Positions 26,030 to 35,233 of a stretch of DNA of 43,216 bases are shown here, one piece after another. The number at the start of each line of letters is the position of its first letter. The first letter of the stretch is position 1. Position numbers and translations under genes: made by a program. Source of the stretch: Desulfobacterales bacterium (lineage in GTDB: Bacteria > Desulfobacterota > Desulfobacteria > Desulfobacterales > JAQWFD01); the NCBI GenBank assembly GCA_028704555.1, contig JAQWFD010000036.1, positions 1-43,216 of the forward strand, written 5' to 3'. The notes below the pieces were generated by a model. It was not told the origin of the DNA, did no database searches, and worked only from the letters and a program-made list of their open reading frames with translations.

Positions 26030-27402
26030 AAATCAGAATTTCAAACCATTTAGAGTTGGCAGAGATTCCGGATTCCCTGCCCCACGCGATCCGGGAAAAG
26101 CTGACTCTTACAAATCCGAAATGGATCGAAAATGACCGGCGCGGGTTCAGCAACTATCAAACGCCGAGACTCCTCAGGTTTTACACAGCACTTTCCCATG
26201 GTGGCTTGATTGTTCCGAGAGGATTCGGCCGGCAGCTGGTTAATCTATGCCGAGCCTATGGCGTAAGTCCAATTTATGTGGATCAGCGGCGAGTCCTATC
26301 AGAGGTTGACTTCACCTTTTCAGCACAGCTCAGGCCGTACCAGACAACAGCAGTCCAAGATATGCTCAAACATACGCAAGGAGTTCTATCAGCACCGACG
26401 GGGAGCGGTAAAACGATCATGGCTCTGAAGATTATAGCGGAACGGAGGCAGCCCTGCTTGATAGTGGTACACACCCGGGAGCTTCTGAACCAATGGCGGG
26501 ACCGGATTGTTTCTTTTCTTGGTGTCCCAAAAGACGAGATCGGGATCATCGGCGGCGGCAAGAAAAAGATCGGGGGCAGGATCACGGTGGGGCTTGTTCA
26601 ATCATTATACAAATGTGCCGCTGAAGTATCCGATAGGTTCGGCCATGTGGTGGTGGATGAGTGCCACAGAACGCCGAGCCGGACGTTTACCGAATGCGTA
26701 ACCTCCTTTGACTGTAAATATCTGACCGGGTTATCTGCTACCTGCTACCGACGGGACAAGCTCAGTCGTTTAATATTTTTATCCTTGGGCGATATATGCC
26801 ACAAGATTGAGCCCGGGACGCTTCAGAAAACGGGCGATGTGTTACGGGCCGAGATCGTAACCCGGGAGACAGATTTTAGAACTGACCTGAATCCTTCAGT
26901 GGAATACAGCAAGATGTTATCGGAGCTTTGCGCGGATGCCGAAAGGAATAACCTGATTGCCTCTGATGTAGCGCGGGAGACGCGCAAAGCTGAAGGCGTG
27001 TGTCTTGTACTGTCCGACCGTAAAACGCATTGTGAAACGCTTCAATCTATTCTGGCGGATGATTTCCGCACACCGTCAACAGTTCTGACCGGGGGCCTGT
27101 CCACGAAGAAACGGGCAGAGATCATCAAACAGTTGAATGCAGGCAATATCAAGGTGTTGATAAGCACGACATCCCTATTATCTGAAGGTTTTGACTGTCA
27201 AAGCCTGACAACGCTTTTCATGGCGACCCCGATTCGATTTTCCGGGAGAGTCATCCAGTGTGCGGGGCGAGTCCTCAGACCGGCACCAGGCAAAACCAAG
27301 GCGCGGGTATTCGATTATATTGATACAAACATCGGGCCGCTTCGAGCATCGGCAACGGCACGGCGTTACACATACGAGAAACATGGTATTCAGGCAGCAT
27401 GA
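26026..27402 (+). CDS. SF2 DEAD/DEAH-type helicase
   Basis: A 458-residue superfamily 2 ATPase. Motif I APTGSGKT, motif Ia VVHTRELLNQW, motif II DECH and motif III GLSATCYR are all present. Motifs V and VI appear later in ISTTSLLSEGFDCQSLTT and QCAGRVLRPAPGKT. This set is typical of the UvrB/XPB-like DNA translocases found in ICEs and phages. It likely unwinds DNA with the TOPRIM primase. Start 26026 is supported by GGAGC upstream and by ATGA coupling; an in-frame earlier start at 25963 would overlap the previous gene and is less likely. Confidence 0.88.
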   Translation: MKIRISNHLELAEIPDSLPHAIREKLTLTNPKWIENDRRGFSNYQTPRLLRFYTALSHGGLIVPRGFGRQLVNLCRAYGVSPIYVDQRRVLSEVDFTFSAQLRPYQTTAVQDMLKHTQGVLSAPTGSGKTIMALKIIAERRQPCLIVVHTRELLNQWRDRIVSFLGVPKDEIGIIGGGKKKIGGRITVGLVQSLYKCAAEVSDRFGHVVVDECHRTPSRTFTECVTSFDCKYLTGLSATCYRRDKLSRLIFLSLGDICHKIEPGTLQKTGDVLRAEIVTRETDFRTDLNPSVEYSKMLSELCADAERNNLIASDVARETRKAEGVCLVLSDRKTHCETLQSILADDFRTPSTVLTGGLSTKKRAEIIKQLNAGNIKVLISTTSLLSEGFDCQSLTTLFMATPIRFSGRVIQCAGRVLRPAPGKTKARVFDYIDTNIGPLRASATARRYTYEKHGIQAA

Positions 27403-27722
27403 CAACAATAAAAAGGGGCAAAGACCAGGGGCTTTCTAAGCTACAGCGATTTATCATATCCGAAGCGTACCTGAATGGCATTGTTAAAAATGCCGATATT
27501 TTAATCAAATGGTACAAGTTTAAACCTGCATATGCATATCGGGCGATCAAGTTTAGTCGGGCCCAGATTGGCGTAAAAAAATACTCGGCTGCATCGGTTG
27601 CTGTGTCCCGGTCACTAACCAGGCTTCGGGGAAGGGGGTTGATGATACGGAGCTCTATGTGTGGTCATAGATTGTCGGCAAAAGGGGTTCAGGCGGTTAA
27701 AAGATATCAGGGCAACGGTTAA
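27399..27722 (+). CDS. Small winged-helix protein, last gene of the operon
   Basis: A 107-residue basic protein. The segment SAASVAVSRSLTRLRGRGLM followed by LSAKGVQAVKRY is the recognition helix, wing and C-terminal helix pattern of MarR-like winged helices. It overlaps the helicase by 4 bases. A role as regulator of the operon or in origin recognition is plausible but not shown. Confidence 0.6.
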   Translation: MTTIKRGKDQGLSKLQRFIISEAYLNGIVKNADILIKWYKFKPAYAYRAIKFSRAQIGVKKYSAASVAVSRSLTRLRGRGLMIRSSMCGHRLSAKGVQAVKRYQGNG

Positions 27723-28137
27723 TTTCTGGCCTCCGTAAAGGGCTGAGGCTAAGACGAGGCAAACCTCATGCCTTAAACAGGGGGATAAAACTCCCGTGAG
27801 CTCAAACCCGTCCCAGCTTTAAAACGACCAGCTCAGCGGCTAAATATCAGGGCTTCATGACATTGTTCATATGGTGGCAAGGCTTTTATATAAAATGCTG
27901 ATATGAGGATTTTAGAGGGCTTAATGGGCTTGTGGCTGGATATCAAGATATGTAGGGTTTGATAGGGCTTGTGGCTGCATACAAAACCCATGAGATATTG
28001 AGTTTTGTTGGTATTCTAATGTGAGGATTCTCCCCTTTGAAAAGATCGGCACAAAATGGCGCCGATTAATTAGGATTCAAATCCGGTTTAAATTTTAATT
28101 ACCCTGAATGGGGGTATTTAAGGGAAAAAGGTAAATC
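27723..28137. other. 415-bp non-coding stretch with short direct repeats
   Basis: No gene seen. GGGCTTGTGGCTG occurs at 27926-27938 and again at 27965-27977. Several GGCTT motifs surround them. Being next to a replication-type operon, this could be an origin or a control region, but nothing else supports that. Confidence 0.4.
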
Positions 28138-28293
28138 ATGAAAAAAAATGAGGAAGATACCAGGGCAGAATTTGACACAGACAATTTTGATTTTATCGAA
28201 AAAGACAATTTTATATTTGAGGAAAAAAATTCTGAATGTGTACTTTTACATAAAACTACACATTCGCAGAAAACCCAAGAAGCCCATGGATAG
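28138..28293 (+). CDS. Possible 51-residue acidic peptide
   Basis: A short open frame with a good ribosome site (AAAAAGGT, 5 bases before the ATG). It encodes an acidic, hydrophilic peptide (EFDTDNFDFIEKDNFIFEE) with no known domain. Its 3' half overlaps the first of two palindromes at 28234-28265, so it may simply be a leader ahead of the recombinase. Confidence 0.4.
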   Translation: MKKNEEDTRAEFDTDNFDFIEKDNFIFEEKNSECVLLHKTTHSQKTQEAHG

Positions 28294-28382
28294 ATACTCT
28301 TAACGGCTTTTACCCGATTTTTTATTTTATCCTTGTTTTTTAATGTGTAGTTTATCATAGTATTTGGCATAAACTACACATT
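28234..28382. other. Paired palindromes upstream of the short recombinase, candidate core sites or operators
   Basis: Site A is GAATGTGTA (28234-28242) with TACACATTC (28257-28265), spacer 14. Site B is AATGTGTAGTTTA (28342-28354) with TAAACTACACATT (28370-28382), spacer 15. Both share the arm AATGTGTA. The second ends 7 bases before AGGAGG and the start of the recombinase gene. Two such sites 100 bp apart look like recombinase binding sites or autoregulatory operators. Confidence 0.55.
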
Positions 28383-28401
28383 CATATTAAAGGAGGCTTT
28401 A

Positions 28402-28995
28402 ATGGCAGCAAACAGGAATGGGATAAAAAAAGGAACAAAAGTCCGGGTTGAACCAGTCAGGAAAATTCAAGATATCAAATCAATCGGCAAACTATTAAAA
28501 TCTGAACCACGTAATTTGTTGTTGTGGGTACTTGGTATCAATAACGGGTTGAGATGCTCCGATTTAGTACCACTCAAAGTTCACCAGTTGAAAGACCTGA
28601 AAGCCGGGGAGTTTTTCCATATTACGGAACGGAAGACCGGCAAGCAGAATATTCTCATTGTTAATAAATCAGTTCGGAAAGTCTTGGATTTTTATCTTGA
28701 GCAGATCAAACCGGATGCAGATGATTACATTTTCAGTTCACGGAAAGGCAGCCATATGTCCTCACAGTCCACAGGTAGATTGATTAAAGGCTGGACAAAG
28801 GCAATCAACCTGTCGGGCAATTATGGCAGCCATACCCTGCGTAAGACCTGGGCTTATCAGCAGCGGGTTAAATTTCATGTTCCGATTGAAATCATAACCA
28901 AACGGTTGAATCATAGTAACCCGGCAGTTACCATGCGTTATGTCGGCATTGAAGACAAAGAGGTGTGTGACGTGTTGTTAAATGAAATTGGGTAA
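28402..28995 (+). CDS. Short tyrosine recombinase (FimB/resolvase-type)
   Basis: A 197-residue tyrosine recombinase without a core-binding domain, similar in size to FimB/FimE and plasmid multimer resolvases. Catalytic residues: Arg in NNGLRCSDLV, Lys in ERKTGKQN, HxxR in GSHTLRKTWAY, then LNHSNPAVTMRYVGI with His and the nucleophile Tyr. It is intact, starts behind AGGAGG, and probably acts on the palindromes just upstream or on a plasmid or element dimer. It is unrelated in sequence detail to the long integrase at 20023. Confidence 0.85.
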   Translation: MAANRNGIKKGTKVRVEPVRKIQDIKSIGKLLKSEPRNLLLWVLGINNGLRCSDLVPLKVHQLKDLKAGEFFHITERKTGKQNILIVNKSVRKVLDFYLEQIKPDADDYIFSSRKGSHMSSQSTGRLIKGWTKAINLSGNYGSHTLRKTWAYQQRVKFHVPIEIITKRLNHSNPAVTMRYVGIEDKEVCDVLLNEIG

Positions 28996-29529
28996 TCAAT
29001 CTTAGCACCTTTCCTGAGATGTCCGTTTCATATCTGTCATCATTCCTGAATTTATTCAATTTTGAACACTGGCAAGGTATCTCAACACGCTTTGAAGTCC
29101 ATACTCCCGGGAAAAAGTTGAAAAAAGACATTCTCCCTTGCAAATTGCCCATCTTGTTTATACTATCCCTATCGTGAGAAAATAACAGCACCTCAGTTCT
29201 ACAGTATTTTGTCCATTATTCCAGTTCATCTGATCTCGAAATATTTTTTACTTTACATCTGTACTCGATTTGTCTGCAGCTGGTTTTTCATGCAGGACAA
29301 TGGATAAAACACAATTCGTGAATAGTTATACGGTTTCCGGTTATCATTCCGGAATGAGTGTTATCCAGTTAGAAATTAACATGATTTGGCCGGAAATTAG
29401 TCGGAAAGAATTTCTGGGTTGTGTAGTTAAACAGAAACTGCTTAATAACTTGTTCAAGTAAGAATAAATTCAGGATAGTGTATAATATTAAATAGTTATG
29501 TCTATTTCGTGTCGTTTTGGTGGTCAATT
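28996..29529. other. 530-bp gap between recombinase and IS91 transposase
   Basis: No supported gene. Short frames on either strand have no domains. The left end (terIS) of the IS91-type element should lie here but I could not fix it from sequence alone. Confidence 0.4.
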
Positions 29530-30747
29530 ATGAAAGAAATATGCACTACTGACGAGCATTCCAACCATAAAGAAGTAGCCGATATTTTTCGTTGCTATGG
29601 TGAAGAATATCGTTCCCAGAACGGCATGACTAAAAAGCAGCATGAAGTTATGTATGCGATTGAGCACTGTCGGACATCTCATTACGGTTACCATGTAGAC
29701 AAGTGTGATGCCTGCGGGCATATTGAAGACGATTTTAATTCCTGTCGTGATCGACATTGTCCCAAATGCCAGGGCATAAACCGGCGCAAATGGGTTGAAG
29801 CCAGGCTTGAAGATATTCTCCCGGTTCCATACTATCACGCCGTTTTTACACTGCCGCATCTTCTTAACGCCCTCATTTCATACAACAGGGCTCTTATATA
29901 TGACCTTCTGTTTTCTACTGCGGCAGAAACGCTTCTGACATTCGGACGAGACCCGAAGTGGTTGGGCGGAGAACTCGGATTTTACGGAATACTGCATTCT
30001 TGGGGTCAGAGCATGTGGCCGCATTTGCACGTTCACTTTATTGTACCCGGAGGGGCATTGAGTGATGATGATCGCTGGCTTACACCAAGGTATCAGAGCA
30101 AGTTTTTGTTTCCGGTCCGTGCCTTGTCTAAAGTCTTTCGGGGTAAATTCATAGAGGGGTTAAAAACAGCATACGCTGATAAAAAAATCGTCTTTCCTGA
30201 TGACCTTTCTCATTTGCGGGAAAAATTTCATTTTGAACGCTGGATCGATGATCTCGTCTGCCGCAACTGGATTGTGTATTGCAAGACGCCATTTCGAGAT
30301 GCCGAGCAGGTGGTGCGATACATCGGTCGTTACACCCACCGGGTGGCCATCAGCAATCAACGGATTATCGATGTAAATAACGGGCGTGTTCTGTTCCGCT
30401 ACAAGGATTACAAGGCCAGTAGATTTACATGGAAGGAAATGGATTTAAGCGCATCGGAGTTTATCCGCCGGTTTCTTTCTCATGTTCTGCCAAAAGGGTT
30501 TCATAAGATTCGCCATTACGGATTTTTAGCGAACGGCCGATGCAAGAAGATGGTCTCTCATATCAGAGGGGTATTGCACTGCGATACCGTCGATAAGAAT
30601 AATACGAAGTCGGAGAAAACCCATAAACAATGCCCCGAATGTAAAAAAGGCCGGATGGTTCCATGGTTTATAAAAGATGGGTTTGGGCGGATTGTCTGTC
30701 TCAGTAATATTAAAATGAATTGTGGCGTTTTGCCCGACACTTCATAG
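29530..30747 (+). CDS. IS91-family (HUH) transposase
   Basis: A 405-residue transposase. It has the N-terminal zinc motif (CDACGHIEDDFNSCRDRHCP), the HUH motif in WPHLHVHFIVPGG and the tyrosine region YIGRYTHRVAISNQR. These are the marks of IS91-type rolling-circle elements, which move single-stranded DNA from oriIS to terIS and can drag neighbouring genes along. The start is taken at 29530; a GTG at 29509 would add 7 residues. The C-terminal CPECKKGRM is a second metal-binding motif. The gene looks full-length. It directly precedes the cassette array. Confidence 0.9.
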   Translation: MKEICTTDEHSNHKEVADIFRCYGEEYRSQNGMTKKQHEVMYAIEHCRTSHYGYHVDKCDACGHIEDDFNSCRDRHCPKCQGINRRKWVEARLEDILPVPYYHAVFTLPHLLNALISYNRALIYDLLFSTAAETLLTFGRDPKWLGGELGFYGILHSWGQSMWPHLHVHFIVPGGALSDDDRWLTPRYQSKFLFPVRALSKVFRGKFIEGLKTAYADKKIVFPDDLSHLREKFHFERWIDDLVCRNWIVYCKTPFRDAEQVVRYIGRYTHRVAISNQRIIDVNNGRVLFRYKDYKASRFTWKEMDLSASEFIRRFLSHVLPKGFHKIRHYGFLANGRCKKMVSHIRGVLHCDTVDKNNTKSEKTHKQCPECKKGRMVPWFIKDGFGRIVCLSNIKMNCGVLPDTS

Positions 30748-30796
30748 CCGGTCATAAAACCGCTATGTACTTTTCACCATATATAATGTCAGTAGA

Positions 30797-30815
30797 CTTG
30801 AACCAAACGTTCAAG
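30797..30815. other. Palindrome downstream of the transposase, candidate oriIS
   Basis: CTTGAAC-CAAAC-GTTCAAG is a 7-bp inverted repeat 50 bases after the IS91-type stop. IS91 elements end at an oriIS hairpin next to GAAC or CAAG. Both tetranucleotides occur here. This is a positional candidate only. Confidence 0.35.
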
Positions 30816-30861
30816 CTGACAAACTGGCTGCTTCGGATAATTTGCAGGATTACATCACTGA

Positions 30862-30924
30862 GAGATCTCAAAGTAAATTGCTTTTATTTTTTTTACCCGT
30901 TTGCAGCTTAACTTGGCGTTGGGC
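30862..30924 (+). other. attC-like site 1 (upstream of the STAND gene)
   Basis: R' is GTTGGGC (30918-30924), a perfect GTTRRRY. GCAGCTTAACTTGG next to it is nearly complementary to CAAAGTAAATTGC on the left, forming an imperfect stem. The R'' box on the left is poorly conserved. Confidence 0.5.
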
Positions 30925-30963
30925 CTTAATTGATAAATGTTAAACTATGAGTAGGTGGAAAAG

Positions 30964-33900
30964 GTGACAGAAATAGATTTCAGGCTGATTGCGCCTCGTT
31001 GTGGTGGACAGCGTGAGGCGTTTGAAGAGCTTTGCTGCCAACTTGCCCGTCGCACAATTCCAAGCGATGCCGCATTTATCCGTCTTCATGGTGCCGGAGG
31101 CGATGGCGGTGTAGAATGTTTTGCAGATTATTCAGATGGCCGGGTTGGCTGGCAAGCGAAATGTGTATTTGACATAGGGTCTCTCCTCACACAAGCCACT
31201 GGATCACTGACCACCGCTCTAAATATTCACCCTGCGCTGACAAGATACTTTGTCTGTTTCCCTTTCGATCTGACAGGCCCAACGGGCAGAAAAGGTCTGA
31301 GTGCCCAGGAGAAATTCGACAACTGGCGAAAAAGTCATGAGCAGAAAGCCAAAGCGGAAGGTCGCCAACTCGATATTGTTGCTTGGCCTGCATCCAGGCT
31401 TATAGAATTGCTGTTGGAACATGATGTACATGGAGGTGTTCGAGAGTATTTCTTTAATCAGACAATCTTAACAAACGAATGGTTTTTAGAGCATCTTGGA
31501 GTTGCAAATAAAACTGCCGGCCCACGATACACGCCCGCATTAAATGTTAAAACGGATTTGTGGAAATGGTTTGCAGCGTTTGGTCGAACAGCCACATGGT
31601 CGAATGAGTTTAAAGGCAAGATCCTTGCGTGCCGGAAAGCTAATGAAAACTTGGTTGCCGCATTAAACAGAAGTGATTCTGATTCGATGTCACCAGCATG
31701 GCCGGAGACCTCACGTGACCAGATACAGACCTTAATAGCAGATACCGGGGGACTTCTAAACGAATGTGATAGTCTTGCCACAATTGGCGATGAAGATCTC
31801 TACAAATGCTCTGTTGATAAACTTAGTAACCTTTTGGACCGCTTTAAGTCGGTTGAATCAAATTTAATTAAAGACCTTGAAACACAACACGGTGAGGGAA
31901 AAGCTGACTCACCTGGTTTTCGCCAATTCATGGCAGAATACATGGTTTCTTTTCCTGCTGCCAATTTGGACTACACACGAGAAGCGATTGTCGTGCTAAC
32001 GGAGCTACATGAGTGGCTTCTTTCGCCCTCTTGCTTCCTCGCGTATAATACGGTGTTTGTGATATCAGGTATTGCGGGATCTGGAAAGACACACGGGGTA
32101 TGCGATGCTGCCGACTATCGCTTTAGTGATAATCTCCTTTCGTGTATATGTTTTGGGCATGAATTTAGAGGTGAGCCTGATCCTTGGACAAGGATTTTGG
32201 AAACTCTTGGACTCCCTGTCACACTTGGAATGAATGGCTTTCTTGATGCATTGAACGCAGCTGGTAAAGCATCTGGCTCGCTACTCATTTTAAATATTGA
32301 CGCGATAAATGAAACCCGCCCCTTGCGATACTGGCGAGATCGTATATCCGCAGTCTCACAAGCAATTCAGCGCAGGCAGTATTTGCGGCTTTGCGTAACC
32401 TGCAGAACTTCATTTCTATCGTATTGCCTTCCTGAAAACCATAATCTGCCTATCATAGAGCACACAGGATTTTCGGGCATCGAACGGGACGCATGTCAGG
32501 CGTTTTTTCGCCATTACGACCTCGAACCACCGATCTCACCTATCCTACAACCCGAATTATCCAACCCCCTCTACCTTCGGCTGGTCTGCGAAACTTTGCG
32601 TTCACGTGGCCTCCGGCGTATGCCATCAGGCTGGCACGGATTAGCACCAACCATTCGGGCATTCCTTGACGAAAAAGAACGACAGTTTGCAACAGAATAT
32701 GAGACCAGCGAGGGCGCAAAGATTGTAAGTGGATGTCTTATGGCAATCGTGCGCGCAATAGTTGACATAGGGGAGTCATCACTTTCATGGTCCCAAGCAC
32801 AAAGGTTAATCTCTGACGTGCGACCCCAAGCCAGCACATTGCCTGTTCTTGATTGGCTCGTGCGTGCAGACTTGCTGGTGGAGGATGCTCCATCCACTGA
32901 TACTCTGTTTGGTGATGAAAGTGTTGTTCGACCAGCGTTTGAGCGACTAGGAGATTTTCTAATCGCAGCAGAGTTGCTGGAAAGAAGTAACCAAAAGGGC
33001 CTTGTTGTGGAGTGCCAGCCCGGAGGAGTGCTCCACAGTTTGTTTGGGGATCATGATGCTCTGGAACAGCATAGCGGTGTCCTTGCTGCGCTTTCTATCC
33101 TCGCTTCAGAGCAAAATCCTGGAGTTGAACTCCCAAATTTTGTTGATGATGCTTCAATACGAAACTCACTAATACGAATTGTGGTTCGATCATTTCCTTC
33201 AAGAGATCCCAGATCCTTCACTGCCAGGTCAGGAGTACTGATTCGGGAAGCACTGGCTTGGGAGGATTTCTCCTTTGAAGCCATGGACTCCTTGCTTGCC
33301 ATATCATGGCAACCTTCTTTTATTGACGCAATATGGTTTGACGCGCTTTTAAAAGAGCAACCTTTGGCCAAACGTGACGCCTATTGGTGTGGATATCTTC
33401 ACGACCGATTTGAATCAAAAAGCACGGTCCGACGCTTGATAAATGCTGCATTTGAACTGCCTTTGGAGCAGCTTGAACATGAGACCGCAGAACGATGGTG
33501 TACGGTACTCCTATGGTTTACCGCAGCCGCTGATCGTCGAGTAAAAGACTCGGCAACACGGGCTTCGATTGCAATTCTAACTGCCAAGCCACGAATATTA
33601 CCGAACGTTTTGCAACGGTTGCTTTTTAGTGATGATGACAAGGTTCGAGAGCGAACTCTTCTGTGTTGCTACGGCGCATTGATTCTTTCTAAAGATGTCA
33701 ACATGTTACAACATGCCACGGCATCATTACAGGAAGCTTACCGGTCTGAACCTAAAGCATTTGAGAATGCGTTGATCCGCGATCTGATTAGATGCATCAG
33801 CGAAGCGGCCAGCGAACTTAACGCTCTCCCTCAAAACTGTGATCCTCTATTGACGATGCAACCGATAGATTCAGAATGGCCTCAGGTGTTACCCTCTGAT

Positions 33901-35208
33901 GATCAGATAGAAGCTTGGGGCAAGCTATTACGTTTCAGACCAAATGAATTTTTCAGTGATTTCTTTAAGTATTCGATGAACTGCCTTCGTCCTTGGGTAC
34001 ACGCTTTCTCCAAGAAAGATATGGGTGCATGGATCCTCCAAAGAATAGCCCGTGACTTCGGCTATGAAGGTTCTGGATGTGAAGGATACGATGGCTATAT
34101 GCTTGGCAAACATGGAGGTGGTAGGGCCAAGCCAAGTTGGGCTGAAAGAATCGGAAAGAAATATCAGTGGATTGGAATGTATCATTTGGCTTCGAGGCTA
34201 CATGATCACATAGAGAGGAATCAAGACAGTTGGACACCGGCACCGTTACGAACACCTTTCATCCTACTTGAGGAACGGAAGCTCGATCCCACGCTGCCTT
34301 GTCGAATTGTTCGTCGTGACAGAAATTCTGATGCCTGGTGGATGGGTGACTCAGCAAACCTTCAAATCGGGGAGCAGCTGTCGGATGAAGATTGGGTCAA
34401 CATAGATAGGGACTTACCTTCATTAGAGAAATTGCTATCAGTGAAAGAATATGGCGGTCAGCGATGGCTATTGCTTGTCAGTTATCCTGCTTGGGATGAT
34501 CGACCCGAGGATGTTGGCTGGGATGAGCAATATCGTCAAGTGTGGATGCATATTGAAAGTCATCTTGTTGCAAAAGATGATTTCAAAATTGGCTATGAAT
34601 GCATTCACCGCAGGAATTTTTTTGGTCAATGGATGAAACAAGGTGCCTCATGGCTTTATGGTTTTGCTGGTGAATATCCTTGGGCCACTCCCTTTAACAT
34701 TGAGCGAGATGAGTATCATAGCACAGGTGGTTTTGGCCATAAGCTTCCTGTCATTTATACTCCTGCTTGGAATGAGCTTGCAGTGGAATGGGAATATGAT
34801 GCAACTCTCGATGAAAATTTTCATATGCTGGTACCTGCCCGTGTCTTTTTCTCACCCTCTGATCTTTGGTGGAATGGTAAAGATGGTTACAAAATTAAGA
34901 ATGGAAAAGACGTGTTTCGTGATATATCGGTTTTAGACGCCGGTCCAAGAACCTTAATTGCGGATTTAGACGATCTTTTAGAACGACTCGACAGACTTGG
35001 GCTTAGACTTATATGGACTATTCTTGGTGAAAAGTGGATATTGGGAGGGTCGCATGATAATCCAACACCGACTCGTACCTTTAGCCAGATTGCTGGGTTG
35101 AATGAAGACGGTTCGGTTCAGATAGGAGATCGTGTGTTTTTCGATGACTATGACAAGGATACTGGCCCAACCAAAGCTTCCAGCCGACGCAAAAAGCCGC
35201 GCGGCTGA
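30964..35208 (+). CDS. Large STAND NTPase with predicted N-terminal nuclease motif (Avs-like candidate antiphage protein)
   Basis: A 1414-residue protein. Counting from the GTG at 30955, the N-terminal 100 residues hold GGDGGVE (48-54) and WQAK (66-69), a PD-(D/E)XK-type endonuclease signature as in Cap4/DUF4297 and other effector nucleases. Then come a linker, a P-loop GIAGSGKT (372-379), Walker B LLILNID (443-449) and a VTCRTSF sensor segment (about 481-487). The rest, about 900 residues, is a helical repeat-like region. This effector, STAND NTPase and sensor layout is that of Avs defence proteins, in which phage protein binding triggers assembly and nuclease activity. I prefer the GTG at 30964, since AGGTGG lies 5 bases upstream. 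The 3' end overlaps an attC. Size is exceptional for a gene cassette. Defence function is inference. Confidence 0.72.
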   Translation: MTEIDFRLIAPRCGGQREAFEELCCQLARRTIPSDAAFIRLHGAGGDGGVECFADYSDGRVGWQAKCVFDIGSLLTQATGSLTTALNIHPALTRYFVCFPFDLTGPTGRKGLSAQEKFDNWRKSHEQKAKAEGRQLDIVAWPASRLIELLLEHDVHGGVREYFFNQTILTNEWFLEHLGVANKTAGPRYTPALNVKTDLWKWFAAFGRTATWSNEFKGKILACRKANENLVAALNRSDSDSMSPAWPETSRDQIQTLIADTGGLLNECDSLATIGDEDLYKCSVDKLSNLLDRFKSVESNLIKDLETQHGEGKADSPGFRQFMAEYMVSFPAANLDYTREAIVVLTELHEWLLSPSCFLAYNTVFVISGIAGSGKTHGVCDAADYRFSDNLLSCICFGHEFRGEPDPWTRILETLGLPVTLGMNGFLDALNAAGKASGSLLILNIDAINETRPLRYWRDRISAVSQAIQRRQYLRLCVTCRTSFLSYCLPENHNLPIIEHTGFSGIERDACQAFFRHYDLEPPISPILQPELSNPLYLRLVCETLRSRGLRRMPSGWHGLAPTIRAFLDEKERQFATEYETSEGAKIVSGCLMAIVRAIVDIGESSLSWSQAQRLISDVRPQASTLPVLDWLVRADLLVEDAPSTDTLFGDESVVRPAFERLGDFLIAAELLERSNQKGLVVECQPGGVLHSLFGDHDALEQHSGVLAALSILASEQNPGVELPNFVDDASIRNSLIRIVVRSFPSRDPRSFTARSGVLIREALAWEDFSFEAMDSLLAISWQPSFIDAIWFDALLKEQPLAKRDAYWCGYLHDRFESKSTVRRLINAAFELPLEQLEHETAERWCTVLLWFTAAADRRVKDSATRASIAILTAKPRILPNVLQRLLFSDDDKVRERTLLCCYGALILSKDVNMLQHATASLQEAYRSEPKAFENALIRDLIRCISEAASELNALPQNCDPLLTMQPIDSEWPQVLPSDDQIEAWGKLLRFRPNEFFSDFFKYSMNCLRPWVHAFSKKDMGAWILQRIARDFGYEGSGCEGYDGYMLGKHGGGRAKPSWAERIGKKYQWIGMYHLASRLHDHIERNQDSWTPAPLRTPFILLEERKLDPTLPCRIVRRDRNSDAWWMGDSANLQIGEQLSDEDWVNIDRDLPSLEKLLSVKEYGGQRWLLLVSYPAWDDRPEDVGWDEQYRQVWMHIESHLVAKDDFKIGYECIHRRNFFGQWMKQGASWLYGFAGEYPWATPFNIERDEYHSTGGFGHKLPVIYTPAWNELAVEWEYDATLDENFHMLVPARVFFSPSDLWWNGKDGYKIKNGKDVFRDISVLDAGPRTLIADLDDLLERLDRLGLRLIWTILGEKWILGGSHDNPTPTRTFSQIAGLNEDGSVQIGDRVFFDDYDKDTGPTKASSRRKKPRG

Positions 35209-35221
35209 AGCTTGGCGTAAA
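35165..35221 (+). other. attC-like site 2
   Basis: R'' GCCCAAC (35165-35171) and the stems CAAAGCTTCCAGCCG with CGGCTGAAGCTTGG form an imperfect palindrome overlapping the 3' end of the STAND gene. R' (CGTAAAG) is not canonical: one T of GTTRRRY is missing. R'' is complementary to the TTGGGC start of the STAND cassette. Confidence 0.6.
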
Positions 35222-35233
35222 GAGAGAATGTTC

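Noticed and set aside
28928..29461. Short open frames between the recombinase and the IS91 transposase
   Set aside because: No domain, no ribosome site; more likely the untranslated end of the IS91-type element.
30720..30911. 63-residue open frame after the IS91 transposase
   Set aside because: It starts inside the transposase gene and ends in the attC region; composition is not protein-like.
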